Assembly: GCF_037440165.1 (NCBI RefSeq)
Contig: NZ_JBBIUQ010000011.1
Coordinates: 33,818-97,817 of the forward strand
Direction: 5' to 3'
DNA length: 64,000 nt
DNA from: Ignavibacterium sp037440165
GTDB taxonomy: Bacteria > Bacteroidota > Ignavibacteria > Ignavibacteriales > Ignavibacteriaceae
Shown here: piece after piece, positions 17,503 through 26,551 of the stretch
Position numbering within the stretch: the stretch's first letter is position 1
How the letters are laid out: each line of letters begins with the position of its first letter
Translations under genes and position numbers: made by a program
Notes under the pieces: generated by a model
The model's input: only the letters and a program-made list of their open reading frames with translations
Told to the model about the DNA's origin: nothing
Databases searched by the model: none

Positions 17503-18711
17503 ATGAAAATACCATTAAAAGCAGCTTTTGTCATTTTATTTGCTGTAATAATTATTTTCTCATTCATTAAATTTCTTCAATCTGAAAGAAAAATCGAATC
17601 TTCGGATAACTTTCCTATAAATTATGATAAGTTAAATGAAATTGTTTTCAGCGTACTAACCAAAACTGTAACTAAGGGAGACCTGATAAAGTCAGTTTCT
17701 GCAACAGGATTAGTGAAACCTTTCAGACAGCTTGAAATTATATCTAACATAACTGGTTATATAGTAAGGCTAAACACTTACGAGGGTGCAATTGTGAAAA
17801 TGAATGACTTGTTAATGAAATTTGATGACAGAGAATACAAAATAGCTATGAGTGAGGCCGAAGCAAACCTTTTAAACGCAAAAATTGAATATGGTTTTTA
17901 TTCAAGAGAAGAAGCTATGCCAGTCGATAGAAAGAAAGTGGATTCAATTAACGCCGAATTATTAAAACTAGAAGATTTACTCAAAGGAAAGAAAATTACA
18001 GAGGAAACATACTTAGCTAAAAAGGATGAACTTGATCTCGCGCTTTTGTTCACTGGTGCAATGAGAAATGAAGTCTTATTGTATAAAAGTGGAATGACAA
18101 ATGCAATAAATGTATTGAACAGAGCTAAATTAAATCTTAGTTATACCGAAATAATTGCTCCATTTGATGGGGTTATTGTAAATTTCAATTTGGTCGAAAA
18201 TCAACGAATAAATGCTGGACAAAAATTATTTGACATTATAGACGTTTCACGATTAAAAGTTGAAGTAGGAATTTTAGAGAATGAAATAAACAAAATAAAA
18301 ATAGGAAGTTTGGCAACTATTAAATTAAATGCAGTCCCAGATAAAGTTTATAGGGGAAGAGTAATCCAGATTAATCCGGTTATTGATAGCGAAACTAAAA
18401 CCTCTGAAGTTACTGTAGAAATAATTGATAAAGATTATAAAATAAAGCCTGGTATGTTTGCCTATATGAACATTGAAACTGAAATATTTAAGAACAGAGT
18501 TCTTGTTCCCAAAGAAGCTTTGCTTGTAAGAGACAGAAGAAATTTAGTTTTTGTTGCTGAAGGTGAACTGGCAAAGTGGAGATATGTAACAATTGGAGAA
18601 CAAAACGAAAATTTTATAGAAATCGACAATGGCGTTCAGCCTGGTGAGAAAGTGATTGTAGAAGGACAATATAATCTTGCACACGAATCAAAAATAAAAT
18701 TAATCGAATGA
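17503..18711 (+). CDS. RND efflux periplasmic adaptor (membrane fusion protein, HlyD/AcrA type)
   Basis: A 402-residue adaptor that links RND permeases to an outer-membrane channel. It has an N-terminal membrane anchor (residues 6-24), a first lipoyl half (GLVKPFRQLEIISNITGYIVRL), a coiled-coil hairpin (about 125-205), the second lipoyl half (YTEIIAPFDGVIVNFNLVENQRINAGQ), a beta-barrel domain (AVPDKVYRGRVIQINPVIDS) and a membrane-proximal domain ending in GVQPGEKVIVEGQYNL. It lies between two permease genes with gaps of 41 and 37 bp, so one adaptor probably serves both. No TolC-like gene is in the window. Confidence 0.92.
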   Translation: MKIPLKAAFVILFAVIIIFSFIKFLQSERKIESSDNFPINYDKLNEIVFSVLTKTVTKGDLIKSVSATGLVKPFRQLEIISNITGYIVRLNTYEGAIVKMNDLLMKFDDREYKIAMSEAEANLLNAKIEYGFYSREEAMPVDRKKVDSINAELLKLEDLLKGKKITEETYLAKKDELDLALLFTGAMRNEVLLYKSGMTNAINVLNRAKLNLSYTEIIAPFDGVIVNFNLVENQRINAGQKLFDIIDVSRLKVEVGILENEINKIKIGSLATIKLNAVPDKVYRGRVIQINPVIDSETKTSEVTVEIIDKDYKIKPGMFAYMNIETEIFKNRVLVPKEALLVRDRRNLVFVAEGELAKWRYVTIGEQNENFIEIDNGVQPGEKVIVEGQYNLAHESKIKLIE

Positions 18712-18748
18712 TTTTTTTCTTTTGTACATATCAGTAAAGTTTTAATAT

Positions 18749-21700
18749 ATGAAGAAGGTTGTGTTTATATTTCTATCTCGTCCGGTAACTACTATAATGT
18801 TTTTGATTTCGATAATAATAATGGGAATCAAATCATTCTATAATTTACCAATAGAACTTATCCCCCAAATTGAATATCCACGAATCTCTGTAACAACCAA
18901 CTGGTCTAATGTCTCACCTGAAACAGTAGAAGCGTTTTTAACTTCACCAATTGAATCAGTGTTATCTTCGGTCAAAGGTGTAAACAAAATTTCCTCTCAA
19001 TCGCTTGAAGGTTTTTCGAGAATAGATATTGAGTTTAATCCAGAAACTAATATTGATTTAGCGAGATTAGAAATCAATGAGAAATTAGGCTCTCTGATTG
19101 AAAATTTACCGTATGGAGTTTCTGTACCAAGACTTTCACCATACATTCCCAAAGATTTCAGAGACTTACAAGGATTTTTAACTTATACTTTATCGTCACA
19201 TCAGTCCTCAAATGAAATAAGAAAATACGCAGACAATTATCTGAAAGCTCCACTACTAGCAATTGATGGAGTAGCAAATGTTGAGATAAGAGGTGGTAAT
19301 CAAAGAGAAGTTGTAATTAATATTGATTTCAACAAAGCTAAGATTTATAATGTTTCCCATAATGAAATTGTCTCTGCATTGTCAAATGCTGAGCAGATTA
19401 TTTATGCCGGAACAATTAAAAGAAATGATTCTGAATTTTCAGTTAAAATCAGCAATTCTATTTCAAGTGCTGAGATTTTACTTAATCAGCCGGTTAAAAT
19501 ATTCGGTAGTACAATAATAAGGCTTAAGGATATAGGATTTGTAACTGATGATTTTGCTGATCCAACCAGTTATTACAGAATAAACGGAAAGGAAGCAGTT
19601 TTTATTGAAATCTCAAAAGAACCCGGTAGTAATTCAATTAAAGTCGCGGATGAGGTTTATAGAAAACTTGATGAATTAAAAAAAAATTTCCCATCAGGAT
19701 ATAAGCTTTCAAAAGAAATTGATTTTAGTGAAAATATTCGTAATGAAATAAATGAGCTTAATAAATCTGCTATTCTATCATTTATTTTAATTTTAATTGT
19801 ACTTTTCTTGTTCTTCAGAAAGCTCAATTATTCATTTATAATCCTAACTTCAATTGTATTTTCCATACTTTCTACATTTTTGTTTTTTTATGTATTTAAT
19901 TTACCTTTGAATATGCTTACTATAGCATCACTGATTGTGGGACTTGGGATTATTGTTGATAATTCAATTGTTGTAGTTGATTTTCTTGATAGAAATGCTC
20001 ATATCCTCGATTTAAAGAGAATAGCTGTTGTAACAAAAAATATTTTCTTTCCCATTTTTGCTTCTTCATTAACTACAATCGCTGTTTTTACTCCATTAGT
20101 GTTTTTAAGCGGAGAGTTAAAATTGTATTTAGAACAATTTTCTCTAGCAATTGTTATTGAATTGATGAGCTCCTTAATTAGTTCATTTACGATTACGCCG
20201 GTTTTGTTTTCAAAAGTTGTAAAAAAAGAAAATGATAAAAATCGCAAAGAGCTTAACAATCCCGTAAATATTAAAAAAAATGAGTTCTATAATTCCTCTT
20301 CAAAAATAAATTTTTTTGAATCTATCTATTCAAATATTATCAATATTATTTATAAATGGAGAAAACTTGTTGCAATTATACTAATACTGTCAATCGGATT
20401 ACCTGTTTGGTTACTACCTACAAGAATTGAATGGCCAATTATATCAACTTTCTATAATGCAATATTTGATACAGAAAATTTTCAGAGTTTAAGAAAATAT
20501 TTTAATTATATATTTGGGGGTAGCTCAAATTTATTTTTTAATCATATTCAAAGAGGAGAAGTTTTTACTTTTTCTGATACCGACTATCTTTTTATTTCAT
20601 TGAAGCTGCCAAATGGAAACAGGATCGAGAGGATCAATAAATTAGTTGAAGATTTTGAGAGTGAAATACTCAAATACAAAGATAATATCGAAAATTTAAC
20701 CGCAAATGTATATAGCGAACAAAACGCTTTGATACAAATCACCTTCCTTAAACAGAGGTCAAATTCAACATTTCCCTATTTGCTAAAAAATTATCTTACC
20801 GCATATGCAGTTGGGTTAGGAGGACTAGAAGTTGCAATATATGGTTTTGGTCCTGGATTTTATAGCGGTGGTGGGGGTGCAACTGTATCATTTGTTGTAG
20901 AACTCCGTGGGTTTAATTATCAAAGATTAAAAGATCTTGCGGATAATTTTAAACAACTAATATCTAAAAATCCAAGAATTGATAATGTTGATATAGATCG
21001 TTCCTTTTCTGGTGCTTACGATGAAGATGTTCATGAAATTTCTGCAATAATCGACCGTGATTTATTAGTAGGCAGCAATTTTACAATAAAAGAGATTACT
21101 GATGCTATCTCAAAAAGTTCCGCAGGAAATCTTAGTTACAGTACATTCAGACTAGGGAAAAATGAAGTTAACTACACTATTAAATATGACAATTATAAAA
21201 ACATTCAACAAGCTGAGCTAGAAAATTATATGATAAATAAAGCAGGCATAAGCAATATAAAAATAAAAGATGTTGTAAAATTCAAAGAAACTAAAGTATT
21301 ATCTGCAATAAATCGGGAAAATCAACAATACATAAGAAATGTAAGTTTTGTTTATAAGGGGCCTTATAAATTTGGAAATGAATTTGTGAAATCATCCATT
21401 TCTCAACTGAAATTACCTGCTGGATATTCGGTGAAAGAAAAAATATATTCTTTTAAATTTGGTGCTGAAGAAGAAATTCAGATATGGAATATAATTTTAG
21501 TTTCATTCGTATTGGTTTATATGATTACATCTGCCTTGTTTGAATCTTTGAAATATTCGTTTCTCATATTATTAACAATACCGTTTTCAATCATAGGTGC
21601 AATTTTTTTATTGTATTTAGGTGATTATGTAATGGATCGAGGAGCTTACTCCGGAATGCTTCTTTTGATAGGGCTGTCAGTTAATAATTCAATTCTTCTT

Positions 21701-21958
21701 GTTGATTATCTTAATCGAAACTCATATTCAAACAATCTACAGGAGATTATTAATCTGACTTATAAAAGAGTAAGACCAATTTTTAGTACAACTCTAACCA
21801 CAATAGCCGCGATGGTTCCTTTATTTATATCTGCACAACAAAGCTTCTGGAAAAGTTTAAGCGTGAGTGTGGTCGGTGGAATGCTTTTTTCATCATTTTT
21901 TATACTTCTAATCATACCAATTCTTTATTACTTAATGCTTTTACAAAAAAGAATATAA
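18749..21958 (+). CDS. RND family efflux transporter permease (second of two)
   Basis: A 1069-residue RND permease with the standard start FIFLSRPVTTIMFLISIIIMG, porter domain motifs (TNWSNVSPETVEAFLTSPIE, DGVANVEIRGG) and twelve helices. The helix-4 motif is GIIVDNS with D404 and N405, and helix 10 has GLSVNNSILLVDYLNR. A glycine-rich loop (GFGPGFYSGGGGATVS, about 705-720) lies in the second porter half. Its sequence is clearly different from the first permease, so this is not a recent duplication; the two may form a mixed trimer as MdtB and MdtC do, which is inference from gene layout. No further pump gene follows before the ribosomal operon. Confidence 0.92.
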   Translation: MKKVVFIFLSRPVTTIMFLISIIIMGIKSFYNLPIELIPQIEYPRISVTTNWSNVSPETVEAFLTSPIESVLSSVKGVNKISSQSLEGFSRIDIEFNPETNIDLARLEINEKLGSLIENLPYGVSVPRLSPYIPKDFRDLQGFLTYTLSSHQSSNEIRKYADNYLKAPLLAIDGVANVEIRGGNQREVVINIDFNKAKIYNVSHNEIVSALSNAEQIIYAGTIKRNDSEFSVKISNSISSAEILLNQPVKIFGSTIIRLKDIGFVTDDFADPTSYYRINGKEAVFIEISKEPGSNSIKVADEVYRKLDELKKNFPSGYKLSKEIDFSENIRNEINELNKSAILSFILILIVLFLFFRKLNYSFIILTSIVFSILSTFLFFYVFNLPLNMLTIASLIVGLGIIVDNSIVVVDFLDRNAHILDLKRIAVVTKNIFFPIFASSLTTIAVFTPLVFLSGELKLYLEQFSLAIVIELMSSLISSFTITPVLFSKVVKKENDKNRKELNNPVNIKKNEFYNSSSKINFFESIYSNIINIIYKWRKLVAIILILSIGLPVWLLPTRIEWPIISTFYNAIFDTENFQSLRKYFNYIFGGSSNLFFNHIQRGEVFTFSDTDYLFISLKLPNGNRIERINKLVEDFESEILKYKDNIENLTANVYSEQNALIQITFLKQRSNSTFPYLLKNYLTAYAVGLGGLEVAIYGFGPGFYSGGGGATVSFVVELRGFNYQRLKDLADNFKQLISKNPRIDNVDIDRSFSGAYDEDVHEISAIIDRDLLVGSNFTIKEITDAISKSSAGNLSYSTFRLGKNEVNYTIKYDNYKNIQQAELENYMINKAGISNIKIKDVVKFKETKVLSAINRENQQYIRNVSFVYKGPYKFGNEFVKSSISQLKLPAGYSVKEKIYSFKFGAEEEIQIWNIILVSFVLVYMITSALFESLKYSFLILLTIPFSIIGAIFLLYLGDYVMDRGAYSGMLLLIGLSVNNSILLVDYLNRNSYSNNLQEIINLTYKRVRPIFSTTLTTIAAMVPLFISAQQSFWKSLSVSVVGGMLFSSFFILLIIPILYYLMLLQKRI

Positions 21959-21974
21959 TCAAACTAAAGATTTC

Positions 21975-22005
21975 TTGACTTTTGACTGTTAAAAATTTAG
22001 TTTTG
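21975..22005 (+). promoter_or_regulatory. Predicted promoter of the rplM operon
   Basis: TTGACT at 21975-21980, a 17-bp spacer, then TAGTTTTG at 21998-22005, which fits the Bacteroidota -10 consensus TAnnTTTG. The expected leader to the GTG start at 22050 is about 38 nt. Confidence 0.65.
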
Positions 22006-22049
22006 GAACTCTTTTTATTTATGACTTATAGGATTCGGAGGAAATTTAA

Positions 22050-22496
22050 GTGAAACAAGAAAAAATGACTAAATTCGTAAAGTCAGAAGATGCTGATAAT
22101 AAATGGTATCTGGTTGATGCTAAAGACCAGGTCTTAGGCAGATTGGCTTCTCAGATTGCCAAAATAATCCGCGGCAAAAATAAGCCAAGCTTTACTCCCA
22201 ATATGGATACTGGCGATATTGTTGTCGTTATTAACGCTGATAAAGTCAAACTTACTGGTAAACGCCCGGAAATGAAACAATATATTCGTCACTCCGGCTA
22301 TCCGGGTGGACAAAAGATTACTTCTATCCGTGAAGTTAAACAGAGCAAACCCGAGTTTTTGGTAGAGAATGCAGTTAAAGGTATGCTTCCCAAAAATCGA
22401 CTTGGAAGAAAGCTCATTAAGAAATTAAAAGTTTACACTGGCGAAAATCATCCGCACAGTGCACAGAAACCAGAACCAATTAGTTTTATGGAGTAA
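22050..22496 (+). CDS. rplM: Ribosomal protein L13
   Basis: A 148-residue L13 of the large subunit, an early-assembly 23S rRNA binding protein. Conserved blocks seen are KWYLVDAKDQVLGRLASQIA, DTGDIVVVINADKV, the HSGYPGGQK loop, AVKGMLPKNRLGR and VYTGENHPHSAQKPE. The GTG start at 22050 is favoured by GGAGG at 22037-22041, 8 nt away; the ATG at 22065 would have none. The adjacent rpsI gene begins 4 bp after the stop, the usual L13-S9 pairing. Confidence 0.97.
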   Translation: MKQEKMTKFVKSEDADNKWYLVDAKDQVLGRLASQIAKIIRGKNKPSFTPNMDTGDIVVVINADKVKLTGKRPEMKQYIRHSGYPGGQKITSIREVKQSKPEFLVENAVKGMLPKNRLGRKLIKKLKVYTGENHPHSAQKPEPISFME

Positions 22497-22500
22497 TCGA

Positions 22501-22887
22501 ATGGCAGATAAAATTTTTGTAGGAAGAAGAAAAACCTCGGTAGCAAGAGTAATTTTGAAAAATGGCAATGGAAAAGTTACTGTGAACGACAGAGAATTCG
22601 AAGATTATTTCCCTCAGCTATTAAGCCGGGAAGATATTCTGGCACCATTCAAGGTGACTGATACAGAAGATAAGTTTGATGTATTCATAAATGTTGATGG
22701 TGGTGGAACTACTGGTCAGGCTCAGGCAGTCCGACTCGGAATAGCAAGAGCATTAGTTGATTTGAATCCGGATTTCAGACCTGCACTTAAATCAGCCGGA
22801 TTTTTGAGAAGAGATCCGAGAATGGTTGAAAGAAAGAAATACGGAAGACCAAAAGCAAGAAAGAGATTCCAGTTCTCGAAGAGATAA
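22501..22887 (+). CDS. rpsI: Ribosomal protein S9
   Basis: A 128-residue S9 that contacts the 3' head of 16S rRNA, with its C-terminal tail reaching the P-site tRNA. The start is ATG 22501 (MADKIFVGRRKTSVARV); an in-frame start further up overlapping rplM would add residues unlike S9. GGGTTGQAQAVRLGIARAL and the C-terminal KKYGRPKARKRFQFSKR are conserved, and the final SKR tail is intact. It is translated from the rplM transcript, 4 bp behind L13. Confidence 0.97.
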   Translation: MADKIFVGRRKTSVARVILKNGNGKVTVNDREFEDYFPQLLSREDILAPFKVTDTEDKFDVFINVDGGGTTGQAQAVRLGIARALVDLNPDFRPALKSAGFLRRDPRMVERKKYGRPKARKRFQFSKR

Positions 22888-22980
22888 TTTTGAAGTTTAA
22901 GTTCAGGGTTAAATTAACTCAACCGACTTAACCTAAAAATTTTAATTTAAGATTAACTAATAACTAAACATACTTTCAGA

Positions 22981-23021
22981 TTTACCACCTGTGTCCCATT
23001 TGAAAAGGGATGGAAGGTAAA
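22981..23021 (+). promoter_or_regulatory. Possible structured leader of rpsB
   Basis: In the 167-bp gap between rpsI and rpsB, TTTACC (22981-22986) can pair with GGTAAA (23016-23021), and TCCC (22994-22997) with GGGA (23007-23010) inside it. Autogenous control of rpsB by S2 binding its leader is known in other bacteria; whether this small hairpin does so is unproven. Confidence 0.3.
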
Positions 23022-23054
23022 GAAGAAGAAAGTAGAAGAAAAACAGGAGATTTT

Positions 23055-23888
23055 ATGAATAAAGTTGAACTAACTCAGCTTTTAGAAGCTGGTGCACATT
23101 TCGGGCACTTAACCCGCCGTTGGAACCCCAAAATGAAACCATACATTTTTATGGAAAAGAATGGGATTCATATCATTGATCTAAAAAAAACACAGGAACT
23201 TCTCACAGTCGCTTGCGAAGAAGTTTCAAAAATTGCTGCTGATGGTAAAAAAGTTTTATTCGTTGGCACAAAAAAACAAGCTAAAAACATTATCGAAACA
23301 GAAGCCAGACGATGTGGTCAGAACTGGGTCAGTGAAAGATGGCTTGGTGGAATGCTCACAAACTTTGCGACCATCAGAAAAAGTGTTAAGCGACTAAATA
23401 ATATCGAAAAGCAGGAAACTGATGGTACATTCGATAAGATTACAAAGAAAGAAAGACTTATTCTTTCAAGAGAAAAAGAAAAATTGAAAAAAGTTCTCGA
23501 AGGTGTTGAATCATTAAATAAACTTCCCGGAGCTTTATTTGTTGTTGATGTTAAAAAAGAAGATATCGCTGTTAAAGAAGCAAACAGATTAAATATTCCT
23601 GTCTTTGCTATTGTTGATACTAACTGTGATCCTGATCCAATTGACTATGTTATTCCAGCTAATGATGACGCAGTTAAAACAATTGAAATAATTATAAAAC
23701 AAATTGCTGACTCAGTAACTGAAGGTGAAGCAAAATTAAAAGAGAAAAAAGCTGAAGAGAATGCGGAGAAGGAAAGATTAAGAAAAGAAAAAGAAGCTAA
23801 GCGTGAAGAAAAGAAAAAAGCTGAAGCCAAAGAAAAGAAACAACAAACTGAAGCTAAATCAGAAGACGAAAACACAAAATCTGAATAA
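23055..23888 (+). CDS. rpsB: Ribosomal protein S2
   Basis: A 277-residue S2, a late-binding protein of the small subunit. The start is ATG 23055 behind CAGGAGA, giving MNKVELTQLLEAGAHFGHLTRRWNP-type N-terminus; a longer frame from 23010 lacks family similarity. GTKKQAKNIIETEA, NQRWLGG-like SERWLGGMLTNF, and DTNCDPDPIDYVIPANDDA are conserved. After about residue 225 it has a low-complexity Lys/Glu tail of roughly 50 residues, longer than in E. coli S2 but common in Bacteroidota. tsf follows by 27 bp. Confidence 0.96.
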   Translation: MNKVELTQLLEAGAHFGHLTRRWNPKMKPYIFMEKNGIHIIDLKKTQELLTVACEEVSKIAADGKKVLFVGTKKQAKNIIETEARRCGQNWVSERWLGGMLTNFATIRKSVKRLNNIEKQETDGTFDKITKKERLILSREKEKLKKVLEGVESLNKLPGALFVVDVKKEDIAVKEANRLNIPVFAIVDTNCDPDPIDYVIPANDDAVKTIEIIIKQIADSVTEGEAKLKEKKAEENAEKERLRKEKEAKREEKKKAEAKEKKQQTEAKSEDENTKSE

Positions 23889-23915
23889 GAAAAATTATTA
23901 GAAAGGAAAGTTATC

Positions 23916-24773
23916 ATGGCAATTACTGCTGCTCAGGTAAATGAATTAAGACAGAAAACCGGCGCCGGAATGATGGACTGCAAAAAAGCTCTCGCTGAAG
24001 CTAATGGTGATTTTGAAAAAGCAATCGAGATTCTTAGAAAAAAAGGTGCTGCAGTTGCTGCAAAAAGAGCTGAAAGAAGTGCAAACGAAGGTATCGTTTC
24101 TACTAAAGTCTCAGATGACCACAAATTTGGTGTTATTGTTGAACTTAATTGCGAAACTGATTTCGTTGCTAAAAGTGAGGACTTTGTTAAACTGGCTAAA
24201 GAAGTTCTCGATAAAACTTTTCAGCTTAAACCAAATACTGTTGAAGAACTTTTATCAAAAGAACCTCAGCTTAATGTTTTCGTAACAGATGTGATGGGTA
24301 AAGTTGGTGAGAAGGTTGAAATAAGAAGACTTGCAAAGGTTGAAGCTCCGAATGGTTTTATTATGGATTATGTTCATTTCGGTTCTAAACTCGGAGTACT
24401 GCTAACTTTTGATAATGTTGCTTCTGTAAATGACGAATTAGTAACCTTATCAAGAGACATAGCAATGCAAATTGCTGCAATGAACCCAATATGCGTTTAC
24501 CGCGAAGAAGTTCCAAAAGAGATAATCGAAAAGGAAATGGAAATCTACAAAGTACTTTCCCGCAAAGAAGGTAAACCTGAAAATATGCTTGAGAAAATTG
24601 CTCAGGGAAGAATGAATAAATTTTATCAGGAAAACTGCCTTTATGAACAGGCTTTTGTAAAAGATAATTCCAAGACTATTAAAGCTTTGATTGATGATTA
24701 CAATAAAAAGTATAATACCCAAATTAAAATTGCTCACTTTAAGCGGTTTCATCTCGGTGACGAGAATAAATAA
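23916..24773 (+). CDS. tsf: Elongation factor Ts
   Basis: A 285-residue nucleotide exchange factor for EF-Tu. The N-terminal UBA-like domain has VNELRQKTGAGMMDCKKALAEANGDFEKAIE, and the core includes IVELNCETDFVAKSEDFVKLAKE, the TDFV element that contacts EF-Tu. Length is normal for the family. It follows rpsB with a GAAAGGAAAG ribosome binding site and is the last gene before a strong terminator, so rplM-rpsI-rpsB-tsf forms one unit. Confidence 0.97.
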   Translation: MAITAAQVNELRQKTGAGMMDCKKALAEANGDFEKAIEILRKKGAAVAAKRAERSANEGIVSTKVSDDHKFGVIVELNCETDFVAKSEDFVKLAKEVLDKTFQLKPNTVEELLSKEPQLNVFVTDVMGKVGEKVEIRRLAKVEAPNGFIMDYVHFGSKLGVLLTFDNVASVNDELVTLSRDIAMQIAAMNPICVYREEVPKEIIEKEMEIYKVLSRKEGKPENMLEKIAQGRMNKFYQENCLYEQAFVKDNSKTIKALIDDYNKKYNTQIKIAHFKRFHLGDENK

Positions 24774-24782
24774 TTCTTATTG

Positions 24783-24812
24783 AAGGTCTTAACTTAGTTA
24801 AGACCTTTTTTT
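24783..24812 (+). terminator. Intrinsic terminator after tsf
   Basis: A perfect 11-bp stem, AAGGTCTTAAC at 24783-24793 and GTTAAGACCTT at 24797-24807, with a TTA loop and a T7 tract. It lies 10 bp past the tsf stop. Confidence 0.95.
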
Positions 24813-24819
24813 ATATTTG
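24789..24819 (+). promoter_or_regulatory. Predicted promoter of pyrH-frr, overlapping the tsf terminator
   Basis: TATATTTG at 24812-24819 fits TAnnTTTG. Seventeen bp upstream, TTAACT at 24789-24794 could serve as -35 and lies inside the terminator stem. The overlap packs the end of one operon and the start of the next into about 35 bp. Confidence 0.5.
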
Positions 24820-24850
24820 ATAGTAAAGTTTAACACATTATAGGAAGTTT

Positions 24851-25594
24851 GTGGCTGAATTAAAATTTAAAAGAGTTTTATTGAAACTAAGCGGCGAATC
24901 TCTGATGGGTGAACAAGGATTCGGAATTTCTGCTGAAGTTCTTGACTTCTTTGCAGATGAAGTAAAGAAAGTTCATCAGGTGGGTGTTCAGTTAGGAATT
25001 GTAATCGGGGGCGGAAATATTTATCGCGGATTAAGTGCTCACTCACAGGGAATTGACAGAGCAACCGGTGATCAGATGGGAATGCTTGCAACAGTGATTA
25101 ATTCTCTGGCATTACAGAATGCGATAGAAAAACACGGTATTCACACGCGGCTAATGAGTGCAATTAAAATGGATGAAATTGCTGAACCTTATATTCGCCG
25201 CCGTGCAATAAGACATCTTGAAAAAGGCAGAGTAGTTATTTTTGGTGCTGGTACTGGTCATCCTTATTTTTCAACTGATACTGCAGCATCACTTCGCGCA
25301 GTTGAAATTGGTGCGGATGTAATTGTTAAAGGAACACGTGTTGATGGTGTTTATGATTCCGACCCTGAAAAAAATCCTGAAGCACTTAGGTTTGATAAAA
25401 TTTCTTATCTCGAAATTCTCAAACAAAATTTAAGAGTTATGGATTTGACGGCTGTAAGCTTGTGTCAGGAGAACAATCTTCCGATGATGGTATTTAACAT
25501 GGATAAACCTGACAATCTGCTTAAATTGGTTCTCGGTGAAACAGTTGGTACTTTTATCAATAATACCGAAACTTCTATCTCCCAAAAAAGCTAA
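24851..25594 (+). CDS. pyrH: UMP kinase
   Basis: A 247-residue bacterial UMP kinase (amino-acid kinase fold), which phosphorylates UMP to UDP in pyrimidine nucleotide synthesis. Seen are KRVLLKLSGESLMGEQGFG, GIVIGGGNIYRG, RATGDQMGMLATVINSLALQ, GAGTGHPYFSTDTAA and GTRVDGVYDSDPEKNP. GTG at 24851 behind TAGGAAG is the best start and gives MAELKFKRVLLKLSG. The gene lies 18 bp upstream of frr, a pairing common across bacteria. Confidence 0.97.
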   Translation: MAELKFKRVLLKLSGESLMGEQGFGISAEVLDFFADEVKKVHQVGVQLGIVIGGGNIYRGLSAHSQGIDRATGDQMGMLATVINSLALQNAIEKHGIHTRLMSAIKMDEIAEPYIRRRAIRHLEKGRVVIFGAGTGHPYFSTDTAASLRAVEIGADVIVKGTRVDGVYDSDPEKNPEALRFDKISYLEILKQNLRVMDLTAVSLCQENNLPMMVFNMDKPDNLLKLVLGETVGTFINNTETSISQKS

Positions 25595-25612
25595 TAACAA
25601 TTTGAGGTATTT

Positions 25613-26167
25613 ATGCATCCAATTATTAAAGATGCCAAAAACAGAATGGACAAAACTTTAGAAACTTTAAGATCCGAATTAGCAAAAGTCAGGACTGGCA
25701 AAGCAACTACTGCATTGCTTGATGGAATAAGAGTAGATTATTATGGAAATCTTACTCCGCTCAATCAGGTGGGAAATCTTACTGTTCTTGATGCACATAC
25801 TTTATCAATTACACCTTGGGACAAATCTATGGTTCCGGTAATTGAAAAGGCAATCCTTGAAGCAAATCTTGGATTTAATCCTGTTTCTGATGGAACAAAT
25901 TTAAAAATTCCCGTACCGCCGTTAACGGAAGAGCGAAGAAAAGATTTTGTAAAAATTGTGAAGAAATTTGGCGAGGATGCAAAAGTTGCAATAAGAAATG
26001 TCAGAAGAGATGCTAACGAACATCTCAAGCGAGAACAAAAAGAAAAAAAGATGTCTGAAGATGAATTAAAAATTGCCGAAGATGAAGTACAGAAGCTTAC
26101 TGATCAACATATAAAGTTGATTGATGATATGCTTAAGCATAAAGAAAAAGAAATAATGGGAGTTTAA
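25613..26167 (+). CDS. frr: Ribosome recycling factor
   Basis: A 184-residue RRF, which with EF-G splits the ribosome after termination. Conserved parts include RMDKTLETLRSELAKVRTGKA, VDYYGNLTPLNQVGNLTV, IPVPPLTEERRKDFVKIVKK and IRNVRRDANEHLK. Length is standard. It follows pyrH by 18 bp with a TTGAGG element before the ATG. The operon ends here, with a repeat element in the following gap. Confidence 0.97.
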   Translation: MHPIIKDAKNRMDKTLETLRSELAKVRTGKATTALLDGIRVDYYGNLTPLNQVGNLTVLDAHTLSITPWDKSMVPVIEKAILEANLGFNPVSDGTNLKIPVPPLTEERRKDFVKIVKKFGEDAKVAIRNVRRDANEHLKREQKEKKMSEDELKIAEDEVQKLTDQHIKLIDDMLKHKEKEIMGV

Positions 26168-26176
26168 TTTTTAATG

Positions 26177-26306
26177 AGGCTGTCTCAAAAGTATCATTCA
26201 GTCCTTTAGCTAAGGGATTATTTCGGAATCTCATCCTTTGATTTTCAAATGAAACAAGAACCTGAAACAAGTTCAGGTTGACAAAATCGACCTTATGAGT
26301 CAGCCT
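26177..26306 (+). mobile_element. MITE-like element with imperfect terminal inverted repeats
   Basis: About 130 bp bounded by AGGCTGTCTCAAAAG (26177-26191) and CTTATGAGTCAGCCT (26292-26306), which are inverted copies matching at 13 of 15 positions. Inside is the palindrome CCTGAA-ACAAG-TTCAGG at 26261-26277. It carries no gene. GGCTGTCTCA-type ends occur on insertion sequences, so this could be a non-autonomous derivative; no target duplication is clear. Confidence 0.45.
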
Positions 26307-26551
26307 ATTCTTTTTCCCTTTTTGTATTTTCGTAGTGCAGACTTTAGTCTCTCTAAATTATTACTTCAGACTCTTACCTCTTAACCAATAACAAATTCAC
26401 ATATTATATTCGCTATATTTTTTCAGTTCAGATTACTTTTTTTATTACTATTATCATTTGCCTTTGTTAAATTCATTTTACCTTTTGCCTGAATAAATCA
26501 CTCTCTGTTAACCTTATTTTAATTATTTTTCCAAATAATTTTAAATGCATT
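26307..26551 (+). other. AT-rich gap after the MITE-like element
   Basis: I see no gene, strong hairpin or clear promoter motif here. It presumably holds the promoter of the following gene, which begins at TTG 26552. Confidence 0.5.

Noticed and set aside
22459..22500. Upstream in-frame extension of rpsI
   Set aside because: It overlaps rplM and the added residues do not match S9; ATG 22501 gives the conserved N-terminus.
23645..23917. Antisense reading frame of 90 residues across the end of rpsB
   Set aside because: It mirrors the Lys/Glu-rich S2 tail and yields a Phe/Ser-rich low-complexity product.
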